Below are positions 33,468 through 41,084 of a stretch of DNA of 64,000 nucleotides, one piece after another; the stretch's first letter is position 1, and each line of letters opens with the position of its first letter. The notes below the pieces were generated by a model. That model was given only the letters and a program-made list of their open reading frames with translations. It had not been told where the DNA came from and did not search any database. The DNA is taken from assembly GCA_038316385.1 (NCBI GenBank), contig JBBQAN010000012.1:27298-91297 (forward strand). The letters run 5' to 3'. Source of the DNA: SZAS-103 sp038316385. GTDB taxonomy: Bacteria; Pseudomonadota; Gammaproteobacteria; Xanthomonadales; Xanthomonadaceae. Both the position numbers and the translations under genes were made by a program.

Positions 33468-33869
33468 ATGTCGAGGTTTCGCGTCGTTCTCATCCTGTTG
33501 CTCTGCGTGGCCGCTTCCGTGGCCGGCGTGGCTTCGGCGCATGACGGACGATCCGCTTCGCATCGGATAGTTCTGGCTTCTACCGAAGTGGCTGCAATCC
33601 ATCACGAAGTCGGCAACCAGCCGATGATGACCGCTGTTGCGGATCAGCAGGACGTCGATTGCGACAACGACGGCTGCGACAATGGGCATTGCAAGCACAC
33701 CTGTTCTTGTGGATGCGGCATGGGCTCTTGCGCTTCGCCCTGCATTGCGTTCCCCGGGCAGCAGTCGGCTCCCCCACGGATTGACGCTACCAACGCGATT
33801 GTCAGGTTGATCGCGCAACAACCTGTCGCCGACCGCGGCACCGCTCCGTTACGACCTCCGATCGTCTGA
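33468..33869 (+). CDS. Secreted Cys-rich metal-island protein
   Basis: A 133-aa precursor. The signal peptide MSRFRVVLILLLCVAASVAG ends at an SAHD-type site, leaving a mature part with His/Met spots (IHHEVGNQPMM) and a dense cysteine cluster near residues 72-100: eight Cys in under 30 residues, including CDNDGCDNGHCKHTCSCGCG. It is probably periplasmic and metal-binding. I do not recognise a named family. It heads the resistance island, 83 bp before the outer-membrane channel gene. An upstream ATG at 33450 lies before the -10 box and is less likely. Confidence 0.7.
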   Translation: MSRFRVVLILLLCVAASVAGVASAHDGRSASHRIVLASTEVAAIHHEVGNQPMMTAVADQQDVDCDNDGCDNGHCKHTCSCGCGMGSCASPCIAFPGQQSAPPRIDATNAIVRLIAQQPVADRGTAPLRPPIV

Positions 33870-33885
33870 TCTGAACCACGCGAAT

Positions 33886-33905
33886 CACCGTCCGTTCGGA
33901 CGGTG
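33886..33905. promoter_or_regulatory. Perfect 20-bp palindrome before the efflux genes
   Basis: CACCGTCCG-TT-CGGACGGTG (9+2+9) lies between the Cys-rich gene and the outer-membrane channel gene. It could be a repressor operator or an intercistronic RNA hairpin; no T-run follows. Confidence 0.5.
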
Positions 33906-33952
33906 CCATGCCGTTCGTGCGGCATCGTGTTCAGTTCGATCGGAGATCGTGC

Positions 33953-35362
33953 ATGTTCCGCTTCAGAAAAAACTCGCCCACTTCGGGTCGGCGCTCAGGC
34001 GCAGGCTTGAAGCTTCCACTGGCGCCCGGTAAGTACCGCCTCGCCTGTCGCTCCCGCGCTTGGTTCGTTGCCAGCACCTTGAGCGCAATGGCCGTCGGCT
34101 CCGCCAGCCTCGCCGCATCGCGCACCCTTGCACCGAATGCATTCGGGCTGCATCAACTCATCGACATCGCGCGCAAGGACAACAAGGACTTGCAGGCGGC
34201 GTGCTATGCGATCGATACCGCCCGCGCCAAGCTGCTGCAGGCCGGCCTGCGCGCCAATCCGCACCTGGATCTGTCGGCGCGCAGCGATTTCCTGTTCGGC
34301 AACGAAGGCGAGTACGCCACCTCGGTGGGGATCAGCCAGCAGTTTCCGATCAGCGGACGCCTGCTGCGCGAAAAGGATGTTGCGCGCGTCGATATCGCGC
34401 TGGCCGAAGCCGAGGTACAGGAGGCCGAGCGCCGTCTCGCGAACGGGATCGCGGTCGCTGTTGGACGCCTGATCGTGATCGATCGGCAGATCCTGTCGCG
34501 CGATGCGCTGATTGCCATCGAACAGAAACTCGCACAGACCACTCGCAATCGTTTCAAGGCCGCCGAGGTCTCGGAGCTGGACGTCAACTCGGCGCAACTC
34601 GACCTGCAACGCATCGTGCAGGAACGCGTGCTGCTGCAGAGCCAGCGGCAGGCGCAGATCGTGTCGCTCAACACGTTGCTGGGTCGGACGCCGGAGTCTG
34701 CGCTGGAGATCGATGCGTCGGTTCCGGAAGCGGATGCTCTGCCCGGCCTCGAACAATTGCAGCGCAAGGCCATCGAGTCACGCCCCGATCTGCACAGCGC
34801 CCTGCTCGCCGGCGATCGTGCCGAGGCACAAATGGCGCTTGCCAAGGCATCACGCTGGGAAGACTGGACCATCGGTCTGGAACTGTCGCAGGACAAGCAA
34901 GTCATCACCGGCGCGCCGGCGCAAGGCGTCAATCGCGCGATCGGCGTCACTGTCTCGATCCCGCTGCCACTGCACAACAAGGGTCAGGGATTGCTTGCCG
35001 AGGCGCAGGCGTCCGACGATCAGGCGCGCGCACGCGCCGCAGCATTGCGCCAGAACATCCTCGGCGAGGTCGCCGGCGCCTACGGCGAAGCGATACGTCT
35101 GCAGGCGTCCCTGGCCCAATACGGCCAACGGCTGTTGCCGATCAGCCAGCGCAGCGTGCGCCTTGCACAGAAGGGCTACAGCGAGGGCTTGATCCCGGTA
35201 TTCGACGTGGTGCAGGCCCAGCGCCAGGAGTCCGAATTGACCGCGACCTACTTGACCACACTCGACCAATATCTGCAGACGCTCGCGCGGCTGCATTTGG
35301 CCGTGGGCGACGACATTCCGGCAGCAACGACCACCGAAGGATATTCGTCATGCAATCGATGA
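33953..35362 (+). CDS. Outer-membrane channel of heavy-metal RND efflux system (CzcC/CusC-like)
   Basis: A 469-aa TolC-family protein that forms the outer-membrane duct. A long N-terminal export region (hydrophobic FVASTLSAMAVGSASLAAS ending near residue 45) is followed by two helical-hairpin repeats typical of the family: ARAKLLQAGLRANPHLDLSARS with TSVGISQQFPISGRL, then the second with VTVSIPLPLHNKGQGLLAEAQ and EGLIPVFDVVQAQRQE. CGGAG stands eight bases before ATG 33953; the upstream in-frame ATG at 33908 lacks a site. It overlaps the adaptor gene by 13 bases. Confidence 0.9.
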   Translation: MFRFRKNSPTSGRRSGAGLKLPLAPGKYRLACRSRAWFVASTLSAMAVGSASLAASRTLAPNAFGLHQLIDIARKDNKDLQAACYAIDTARAKLLQAGLRANPHLDLSARSDFLFGNEGEYATSVGISQQFPISGRLLREKDVARVDIALAEAEVQEAERRLANGIAVAVGRLIVIDRQILSRDALIAIEQKLAQTTRNRFKAAEVSELDVNSAQLDLQRIVQERVLLQSQRQAQIVSLNTLLGRTPESALEIDASVPEADALPGLEQLQRKAIESRPDLHSALLAGDRAEAQMALAKASRWEDWTIGLELSQDKQVITGAPAQGVNRAIGVTVSIPLPLHNKGQGLLAEAQASDDQARARAAALRQNILGEVAGAYGEAIRLQASLAQYGQRLLPISQRSVRLAQKGYSEGLIPVFDVVQAQRQESELTATYLTTLDQYLQTLARLHLAVGDDIPAATTTEGYSSCNR

Positions 35363-36309
35363 ACAAACAATTTCTTCGCGTCGGCGCAGCCAGGACTATG
35401 CTTCGCATCGGTTTCGTGACGACGGGACTGTTCGGCTTCGCTCTGGCGTTCGCGCATGGCGGACAAATCGAAGTGGGCGGCGGCGCCAAAGGACCGGTGC
35501 ATTTGAGCGAGAGCCAGCAAAAAGCGCTCGCACTCAGGCTGGAACCAGCGACGCAACGGCCGCTGTCCGAATTGCTGTATCTCAACGGTGAAGTTCGACC
35601 AATACCGGGTCGGCAAGCGGAGGTCAGCACCCGCATCAGCGGTCAGATCAAGCAGCTGTACATCGCCCTTGGAGACCGCGTCAAAGCCGGACAAAAGCTG
35701 GCACGCGTCCAATCGAGGCTGGTCGGTGATCCGCCGCCGAGCGTGGATGTCAGTGCGCCGATGAGCGGCGTCGTGGATGTCGTCGGCGTTGCGATCGGAT
35801 CATCGGTCGAACCCACCACCGTCCTGTTTCACATCCAGGACAGTTCCGAGGTGAACATCGTCGCGCGGGTGTACGAGGAGGATCTGGGCAAGATCCGGCT
35901 CGGGCAGACCGCAAATGTCCGCTTGCTGAGTTATCCCGGCAAGAATTTCGCAGGAAAGGTCACGCTGATCGGTCCGAGCCTGGATCCGCTGAGCAGGACG
36001 GTGGAGGTCTGGGTGGCATTGCCCAATCCCGACGGCCTGCTCAAGCCCAATCTGTTCGCCCGCGTAGGTGTGGTTCTCAAGCAGGACGCTGCAACGCTCG
36101 CCGTTCCAAGCGCTGCGATCATCGAAGCCAACGGCGAGAAGTTCGTGTTCGTGCAGCAAAAAGGCGCATTCGACCGTGTCGAAATTACGACTGGCATGCA
36201 CGATGACCAGTACACCGAAGTCACCGATGGCCTGGTGCCCGGCGATGCGGTCGTGACCCAGGGCAACCGGCAGGTCTACACCGTCTGGCTCACCGGCGGG
36301 GCACGATGA
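35350..36309 (+). CDS. Periplasmic adaptor of heavy-metal RND efflux system (CzcB/CusB-like)
   Basis: A 319-aa membrane-fusion protein linking the inner-membrane pump to the outer channel. Signal/anchor MLRIGFVTTGLFGFALAFA; lipoyl-like halves GEVRPIPGRQAEVSTRISGQIKQLYIALGDRVKAGQKLARV and VDVSAPMSGVVDVVGVAIGSSV; beta-barrel domain VNIVARVYEEDLGKIRLGQ; C-terminal membrane-proximal domain ending with VVTQGNRQVYTVWL. It lacks a separate metal-chaperone domain. ATG at 35350 or 35359. The pump gene starts 22 bp later. Confidence 0.9.
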   Translation: MQSMNKQFLRVGAARTMLRIGFVTTGLFGFALAFAHGGQIEVGGGAKGPVHLSESQQKALALRLEPATQRPLSELLYLNGEVRPIPGRQAEVSTRISGQIKQLYIALGDRVKAGQKLARVQSRLVGDPPPSVDVSAPMSGVVDVVGVAIGSSVEPTTVLFHIQDSSEVNIVARVYEEDLGKIRLGQTANVRLLSYPGKNFAGKVTLIGPSLDPLSRTVEVWVALPNPDGLLKPNLFARVGVVLKQDAATLAVPSAAIIEANGEKFVFVQQKGAFDRVEITTGMHDDQYTEVTDGLVPGDAVVTQGNRQVYTVWLTGGAR

Positions 36310-36331
36310 AAAGCGAGGAGACGGACTAGCC

Positions 36332-39300
36332 ATGTTCAATCTCATCATCGCCTGGGCGCTGCACAATCGTCTGATCGTGCTGGCGTTGACCGTCGTACTG
36401 TTCATCGCCGGCGGCTACGCCCTGCAACAAATGCCGGTGGACGTGTTCCCCGAATTCGCCCCACCGCAGGTCGTCATCCAGACCGAAGCGCCCGGCATGG
36501 CGCCGCAGGATGTCGAATCGCTGATCACCTATCCGCTGGAGAGCGCGATCAACGGCTCGCCCAGCGTGACGGCGGTGCGCTCGAAGACCTTTGTCGGCCT
36601 GTCCACCATCGTGGTGGTGTTCGCGTCGAATACCGATATTTACCTGGATCGACAACTGATCAATGAGCGCTTGCAGAATGTGCTTGCGCAACTGCCGAAA
36701 ACCGCCAAGCCGCCGGTGATGCTGCCGGTGACCTCGGCGGTGGGTTGGCTGGTGAAGTACGCGCTGGTCAGCGATACGCTCACGCCGGAGCAGTTGCGCA
36801 CATTCTCCGATTGGGACATGCGGCCGCGGTTGTTGTCGCTGGGCGGCATCGCCTCGGTGGTGGCGATCGGCGGCGAGGTGAAACAGTACCAGGTGCGCAT
36901 GGATCCACTGCGCATGCAGGCCTACAGGATCAGCATCGAGGAGATCCGCAAGGCGCTGCAAGCGGCCAACACCAACGTACCCGGCGCATTCGTGCAAGGT
37001 CCGGGACAGGAGCTGATCGTCAGCGGCGTGGGCCGGATCACCTCGCTCGATGACATCAAGGCCACGGTGATCACGCTGCGCAACGGCGTGCCGATCACCG
37101 TCGGCAATATCGCCGAGGTGGTCAATGGCGCCGAGATCAAGCGCGGCGACGCCGCATTTGCGCGCAGTAATGCGGTGATCGGCACGATCTCCAAAGCCTA
37201 TGGTGCCGATACCCTGACCACGACACGCAAAGTCGAAGCGGCGTTGGCCGAGATCAAGAAAAGCCTGCCGTCCGGTGTGACGATGGACACACAGGTGTTC
37301 CGGCAGGCGAACTTTATCGAGGCCGCAGTCCATAACCTGACCGTGTCGTTGCTGCAAGGCGCGCTGATCGTCATCGCGGTGCTGTTCCTGTTCCTGATGA
37401 ACTGGCGCGCCTCGTTCATCACCTTTCTGTCGATGCCGGTGTCGTTCGTTGGCGGCATCCTGGTGATGAAGGCGCTTGGTGTCGGCATCAACTCGATGAC
37501 GCTCGGCGGCCTGGCCATCGCGATTGGCGAGGTGGTCGACAACGGCATCATCACAGTCGAGAACGTGGTGCACCGGCTGCGGATCAATCGTGCATCCGCG
37601 CACCCGCGGGGTAGCTTGCAAGTGGTGTTCGATGCGGTGCGCGAGATCACCAACTCGGTGGTGTATGCGACCGCGATCATCGTGCTGATCTTCGTGCCGA
37701 TCTTCTTTCTCGGCGATCTGGCCGGGCGGATTTTCAGCCCGCTTGGCGTGGCCTATATCGCCTCGGTGAGCGCGTCGCTGGTGGTCGCGGTCACCATGGT
37801 GCCGGCGCTGTGCTACCTGCTGCTGATCCGGCGCGAGGAAAAGCGGCTCGATGTCGGCGTGCCGCTGCAAGCCAGTGCTGAAGATTCGACGACGCACGCG
37901 GTGCAGACACCGGAACAGCATGACGGCAAGGATCAGGAAACGCGTTTCGTGCGCTGGATCAAGCGTGGCTTCCGACCTGTGCTGCGCTTCTCGCTGCGTC
38001 GCTTCTGGCTGGTGATGGGCGTCTCGCTCGCCGCCTTGATTGCCTCGCTGGCGCTGCTGCCATTCTTCGGCTTGTCGTTCCTGCCGGAGTTCAAGGAAGG
38101 CAATTTCATCGTCGCGATGACGACCCTGCAGGGCACATCGCTGGACGAATCCATGCGGTTGGGCGCATTGGTTCGCGCAGACTTGCTCAAGTACCCGCAG
38201 GTCGTGTCCATCGACCAACGGGCCGGACGCAGCGACCTGGACGAGGACGCGCAGCCGCCGAATTTCAGCGAGTTCGATGTGCGACTGGATTTCACGAAAA
38301 ACGCCGCGATGCCGGCCGATGAATTGCTGAAAAAGATCCGCGGTGATCTGGCGGAAATCCCGGGAACCGTGTTCAACGTCGGTCAGTTCATCGCTCACCG
38401 CATGGACGAAGTGCAATCGGGCGTGCGTTCGCAAATCGCGATCAAGCTCTACGGCGACAAACTGCAGACCTTGTATCAGCTCGGCCTGCAGGCGCAGTCG
38501 ATCGTGCGCGGCGTGCCCGGCGCGGTGGATGTCAATCTGGAGCAGCAGATCAGCGTGCCGCAGGTCACGATCAAGATCGATCGCGACAAAGCGGCGCGTT
38601 ACGGCATCAACGTCGGCGAAGTCGCCGACGATATCCAGACTGCACTAAACGGCGAGACCGTTTCCAGCGTGTTGGAGGGCAGCCGCAGCTTCGACTTGAC
38701 CCTGCGGTTGCAGAACGAATCACGCGATACCGTCGATGCGATTCGCGACATCCCGGTCGACGCGGCCGCGTTGAATCCAGGACAGGCCACGAAGATTCCA
38801 CTGCGGCAGGTCGCCACGATCCAGGTCGACGACCAGCCCTATGCGATCAGCCGGGAAAACGTCCACCGCGTGATCGTGCTGGGCTTCAACGTGCAGGGGC
38901 GCAATCTGAGCGCGGTGATCGGCGACACCCAGAAGCAGATCGGCGCCAGGCTCAAGTTGCCGCCGGGCTATTACATCGAATACGGCGGTCAGTTCGAAAG
39001 CCAGCGCGATGCGAACCGGACCTTGCTCGGGTTCGGGGCGCTGTCGCTGTTCGGCGCGCTGCTGCTGCTCTACAAGGCGTTCGGCACGTTCCGCGAAGCA
39101 CTGATCGTGCTGTTCAATCTGCCACTGGCATTGATCGGCGGCATCGTCGCGCTGTTTCTGGCGGGAGCCAACATGAGCATCGCGGCGGTGATCGGCTTCA
39201 TCACCTTGTTCGGCATCGCGACGCGCAACGGCATCATTCTGGTCAGCCACTACAACCAGCTGCGACGGACCGGAAAGCCGCTGGATGAAGTCGTCATGCA

Positions 39301-39568
39301 AGGCACCCTGGATCGACTTGTCCCGGTCCTGATGACCGCAGCCACGGCCGCGCTTGGACTGGTTCCGCTTATGTTCGGCTCGCCGGTCGGCAAGGAACTC
39401 GAACTGCCGTTGGCGCAAGTCGTGCTCGGTGGATTGTTCACCGCAACCCTGCTGAACATGGTGGTCGTTCCCACCGTCTACAACCGCGTCGAGCAATGGC
39501 GCGAACACCGCGAACGCACGCATTCCCACGATCGTCCACCCACCGCTGCCCAGGAGGCAACACCATGA
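36332..39568 (+). CDS. Heavy-metal efflux RND transporter, CzcA/CusA family
   Basis: A 1078-aa proton-driven inner-membrane pump of the HME-RND group. N-terminal helix LIVLALTVVLFIAGGYALQQMPVDVFPEF, then helix 4 with LAIAIGEVVDNGIITVENVVHRLR, whose acidic and Asp residues carry the proton relay. The second repeat begins PVLRFSLRRFWLVMGVSL and ends with LVPLMFGSPVGKELELPLA and VVVPTVYNR. The helix 4 motif differs from both textbook CzcA (DFG..DGA) and CusA (GAMVDAA), so metal choice cannot be read off; the Csp and Cu-ATPase neighbours favour copper or silver. AGGAG lies upstream. Confidence 0.93.
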   Translation: MFNLIIAWALHNRLIVLALTVVLFIAGGYALQQMPVDVFPEFAPPQVVIQTEAPGMAPQDVESLITYPLESAINGSPSVTAVRSKTFVGLSTIVVVFASNTDIYLDRQLINERLQNVLAQLPKTAKPPVMLPVTSAVGWLVKYALVSDTLTPEQLRTFSDWDMRPRLLSLGGIASVVAIGGEVKQYQVRMDPLRMQAYRISIEEIRKALQAANTNVPGAFVQGPGQELIVSGVGRITSLDDIKATVITLRNGVPITVGNIAEVVNGAEIKRGDAAFARSNAVIGTISKAYGADTLTTTRKVEAALAEIKKSLPSGVTMDTQVFRQANFIEAAVHNLTVSLLQGALIVIAVLFLFLMNWRASFITFLSMPVSFVGGILVMKALGVGINSMTLGGLAIAIGEVVDNGIITVENVVHRLRINRASAHPRGSLQVVFDAVREITNSVVYATAIIVLIFVPIFFLGDLAGRIFSPLGVAYIASVSASLVVAVTMVPALCYLLLIRREEKRLDVGVPLQASAEDSTTHAVQTPEQHDGKDQETRFVRWIKRGFRPVLRFSLRRFWLVMGVSLAALIASLALLPFFGLSFLPEFKEGNFIVAMTTLQGTSLDESMRLGALVRADLLKYPQVVSIDQRAGRSDLDEDAQPPNFSEFDVRLDFTKNAAMPADELLKKIRGDLAEIPGTVFNVGQFIAHRMDEVQSGVRSQIAIKLYGDKLQTLYQLGLQAQSIVRGVPGAVDVNLEQQISVPQVTIKIDRDKAARYGINVGEVADDIQTALNGETVSSVLEGSRSFDLTLRLQNESRDTVDAIRDIPVDAAALNPGQATKIPLRQVATIQVDDQPYAISRENVHRVIVLGFNVQGRNLSAVIGDTQKQIGARLKLPPGYYIEYGGQFESQRDANRTLLGFGALSLFGALLLLYKAFGTFREALIVLFNLPLALIGGIVALFLAGANMSIAAVIGFITLFGIATRNGIILVSHYNQLRRTGKPLDEVVMQGTLDRLVPVLMTAATAALGLVPLMFGSPVGKELELPLAQVVLGGLFTATLLNMVVVPTVYNRVEQWREHRERTHSHDRPPTAAQEATP

Positions 39569-40062
39569 ACATCCGCAGCTTGACCATCCTCGTTTCGTCG
39601 CTCGTTTTGCTTGGTGGCATCAGCGGGTGCGGATCGCGCAACGCACCTGCCAATCAGGACGCTGCGACCGCAACCGTCGAATCGCCCAAGGCAAATGCAC
39701 CGAAAACTGAAGCGACACCGGCCGAAACTCCAACGCAGATCCCTGCAGGCGATTCGGACTCTGTCTGGCAAGCCATCGACCAGAAAAATACAGAACTGGG
39801 CAAGACCATCGAGAAAGGCAAACTCGATGATGTGCATCACATGGCATTTGCCATCCGTGACCTTGTCGCCGCCCTGCCCTCGCGTTCGAGCACCCTGTCT
39901 GCGGACCAGCAAGTCAAAGTGCAGGGAAGCGTCAAGTTTGTTGCAACCCTCGCCGATCGCCTTGATGCCAGTGGCGATGCAAACGACAAGGCAGCCACTC
40001 GGGAAAACTACGACAAGCTGACTGCAGTTCTCAAGGATCTGCGGGCTGACTACGGCAAGTAA
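39565..40062 (+). CDS. Putative lipoprotein of the metal-resistance island
   Basis: A 165-aa precursor with lipobox LLGGISGC at residues 13-20 and an Ala/Pro/Thr-rich linker of about 40 residues. A helical domain follows (VWQAIDQKNTELGKTIEKGK, VHHMAFAIRDLVAALP, VKVQGSVKFVATLADRLD). The VHHMAF segment offers His and Met ligands. The ATG sits behind AGGAGG and overlaps the stop of the RND pump (ATGA), so it is translated with the efflux operon. Function unknown; a periplasmic metal sensor or accessory is possible. Confidence 0.78.
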   Translation: MNIRSLTILVSSLVLLGGISGCGSRNAPANQDAATATVESPKANAPKTEATPAETPTQIPAGDSDSVWQAIDQKNTELGKTIEKGKLDDVHHMAFAIRDLVAALPSRSSTLSADQQVKVQGSVKFVATLADRLDASGDANDKAATRENYDKLTAVLKDLRADYGK

Positions 40063-40159
40063 CGCTCTGGCCTCATCGGCAGTGATCCGATACGATTCCA
40101 GCACGGGAAAGGCGACACGGACGCGCCGGACTTCGTCCGCCACAAGCAAGGAGCACACC

Positions 40160-40492
40160 ATGAGTCACCACCTCACCCAGGCCATCAAGGACTGCATCGC
40201 GGCCTGCAACGATTGCGCGACGCAGTGCGGAAGTTGTTTCACGCACATGGTCGGCATGAAGAGCGGCAACGCCTGTCCGGCGTGCTGCATCGAGTGCGCG
40301 GCGATCTGCCGTCTGTGCGCGGACGCCATGGCCCGCAACAGTCCGTTCGCGAAGGAACTGTGCGCGCTGTGCGCGAGGATCTGCGCATGGTGCGCCGAAC
40401 AATGCGGCGCACACGACATGGTTCATTGCCAGCAGTGCGCGCAGGCCTGCCGGCAATGCGCGGACGCGTGCCAAGCGATAGCGGCCGGATAA
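40160..40492 (+). CDS. Four-helix-bundle copper storage protein (Csp-like, DUF326)
   Basis: A 110-aa protein with about 21 cysteines spaced three or four residues apart along four amphipathic helices (IKDCIAACNDCATQCGSC, CPACCIECAAICRLCADAM, LCALCARICAWCAEQCG, HCQQCAQACRQCADACQ). This is the hallmark of Csp proteins, whose Cys line the inside of a helical bundle and bind many Cu(I). There is no signal peptide, so it is the cytosolic Csp3-like type. AAGGAG stands ten bases before ATG 40160. It lies between the RND and P-type ATPase genes, supporting a copper role for the island. Confidence 0.9.
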   Translation: MSHHLTQAIKDCIAACNDCATQCGSCFTHMVGMKSGNACPACCIECAAICRLCADAMARNSPFAKELCALCARICAWCAEQCGAHDMVHCQQCAQACRQCADACQAIAAG

Positions 40493-40533
40493 GCCAGTCC
40501 GAGGTTTTCCCATTACCCCCAAGGAGATCGACC

Positions 40534-40866
40534 ATGTCAAGAATCACAACTCTGATCGCCACCGTTCTGGCCCTGGCCACGGCCAGCGCTCTTGCGCACG
40601 ACCACGCGATGCCTGTAACGGCAGCCCCGCATGCCGACAATTCCATGCAAGGCTCCATGCCGATGACCGGCGATGCGGATGTCGATTTCGCGACGATGAT
40701 GCGCGAGCACCACCAGATGGCGCTGCCGATGGCACGCAAGGAACTCAAGGAAGGCAAGGATCCGGCGATGCGGCGCATGGCCCAGCACGTGATCGATGCG
40801 CAGACCAGGGAGATCGCCCAGTTCGACCGCTGGCTGGCAGCTCACAAGAAAGCCGCGACGAAGTAA
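40534..40866 (+). CDS. Secreted DUF305-family protein
   Basis: A 110-aa precursor: signal peptide MSRITTLIATVLALATASAL followed by an AHDHAM start, then a Met/His-rich spacer (SMQGSMPM) and the DUF305 helical domain (VDFATMMREHHQMALPMARKE, RRMAQHVIDAQTREIAQFDRWL). DUF305 proteins resemble ferritin-like bundles and recur in copper loci; the MM-EHH pattern could bind Cu. AAGGAG lies upstream of the ATG. It follows the Csp gene by 41 bp. Confidence 0.88.
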   Translation: MSRITTLIATVLALATASALAHDHAMPVTAAPHADNSMQGSMPMTGDADVDFATMMREHHQMALPMARKELKEGKDPAMRRMAQHVIDAQTREIAQFDRWLAAHKKAATK

Positions 40867-41026
40867 CCGGCTGGACCGATGCTGCGCACTAGCCCCATCA
40901 ACAGTGTGCCCGTGCGTGCGAGGCGTCGTGGAATGCCACGACGCTTCGCTCCCGGGGCTGCAACATCGATGGGGTGTGCTGTGGAGCAGGGTCTTCAGAG
41001 CACACTGCGACCGGTGGCGTTCTACC

Positions 41027-41043
41027 CAAGGCATGAAGCCTTG
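41027..41043. promoter_or_regulatory. Inverted repeat upstream of the Cu-ATPase gene
   Basis: CAAGGC-ATGAA-GCCTTG, a perfect 6+5+6 palindrome 41 bp before the ATPase ATG, in the 218-bp gap that separates it from the DUF305 gene. The same gap holds the hairpin GCGTCGTGG/CCACGACGC near 40923-40945. Either could be a regulator site; no MerR-type promoter with 19-bp spacing is evident. Confidence 0.4.
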
Positions 41044-41084
41044 AGTCTTGGCCGATCCAGGCCGCGCTTTTTCAGGGAAAACCC

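Noticed and set aside
34060..35349. Extended frame that would fuse about 430 residues to the RND adaptor
   Set aside because: It overlaps the outer-membrane channel gene in another frame, is Arg/Gly-rich, and the adaptor has its own start and signal region at 35350.
36326..38434. Long minus-strand frame of about 700 codons opposite the RND pump gene
   Set aside because: It is His/Arg/Gln-rich low-complexity translation antisense to a clear conserved gene; high-GC coding DNA commonly leaves such open shadows. The same holds for long frames opposite acnA, clpA, ftsK, copA and the GH94 gene.
40923..40945. Hairpin GCGTCGTGG/CCACGACGC after the DUF305 gene as a terminator
   Set aside because: No T-run follows the stem on either strand, so I do not call it an intrinsic terminator.
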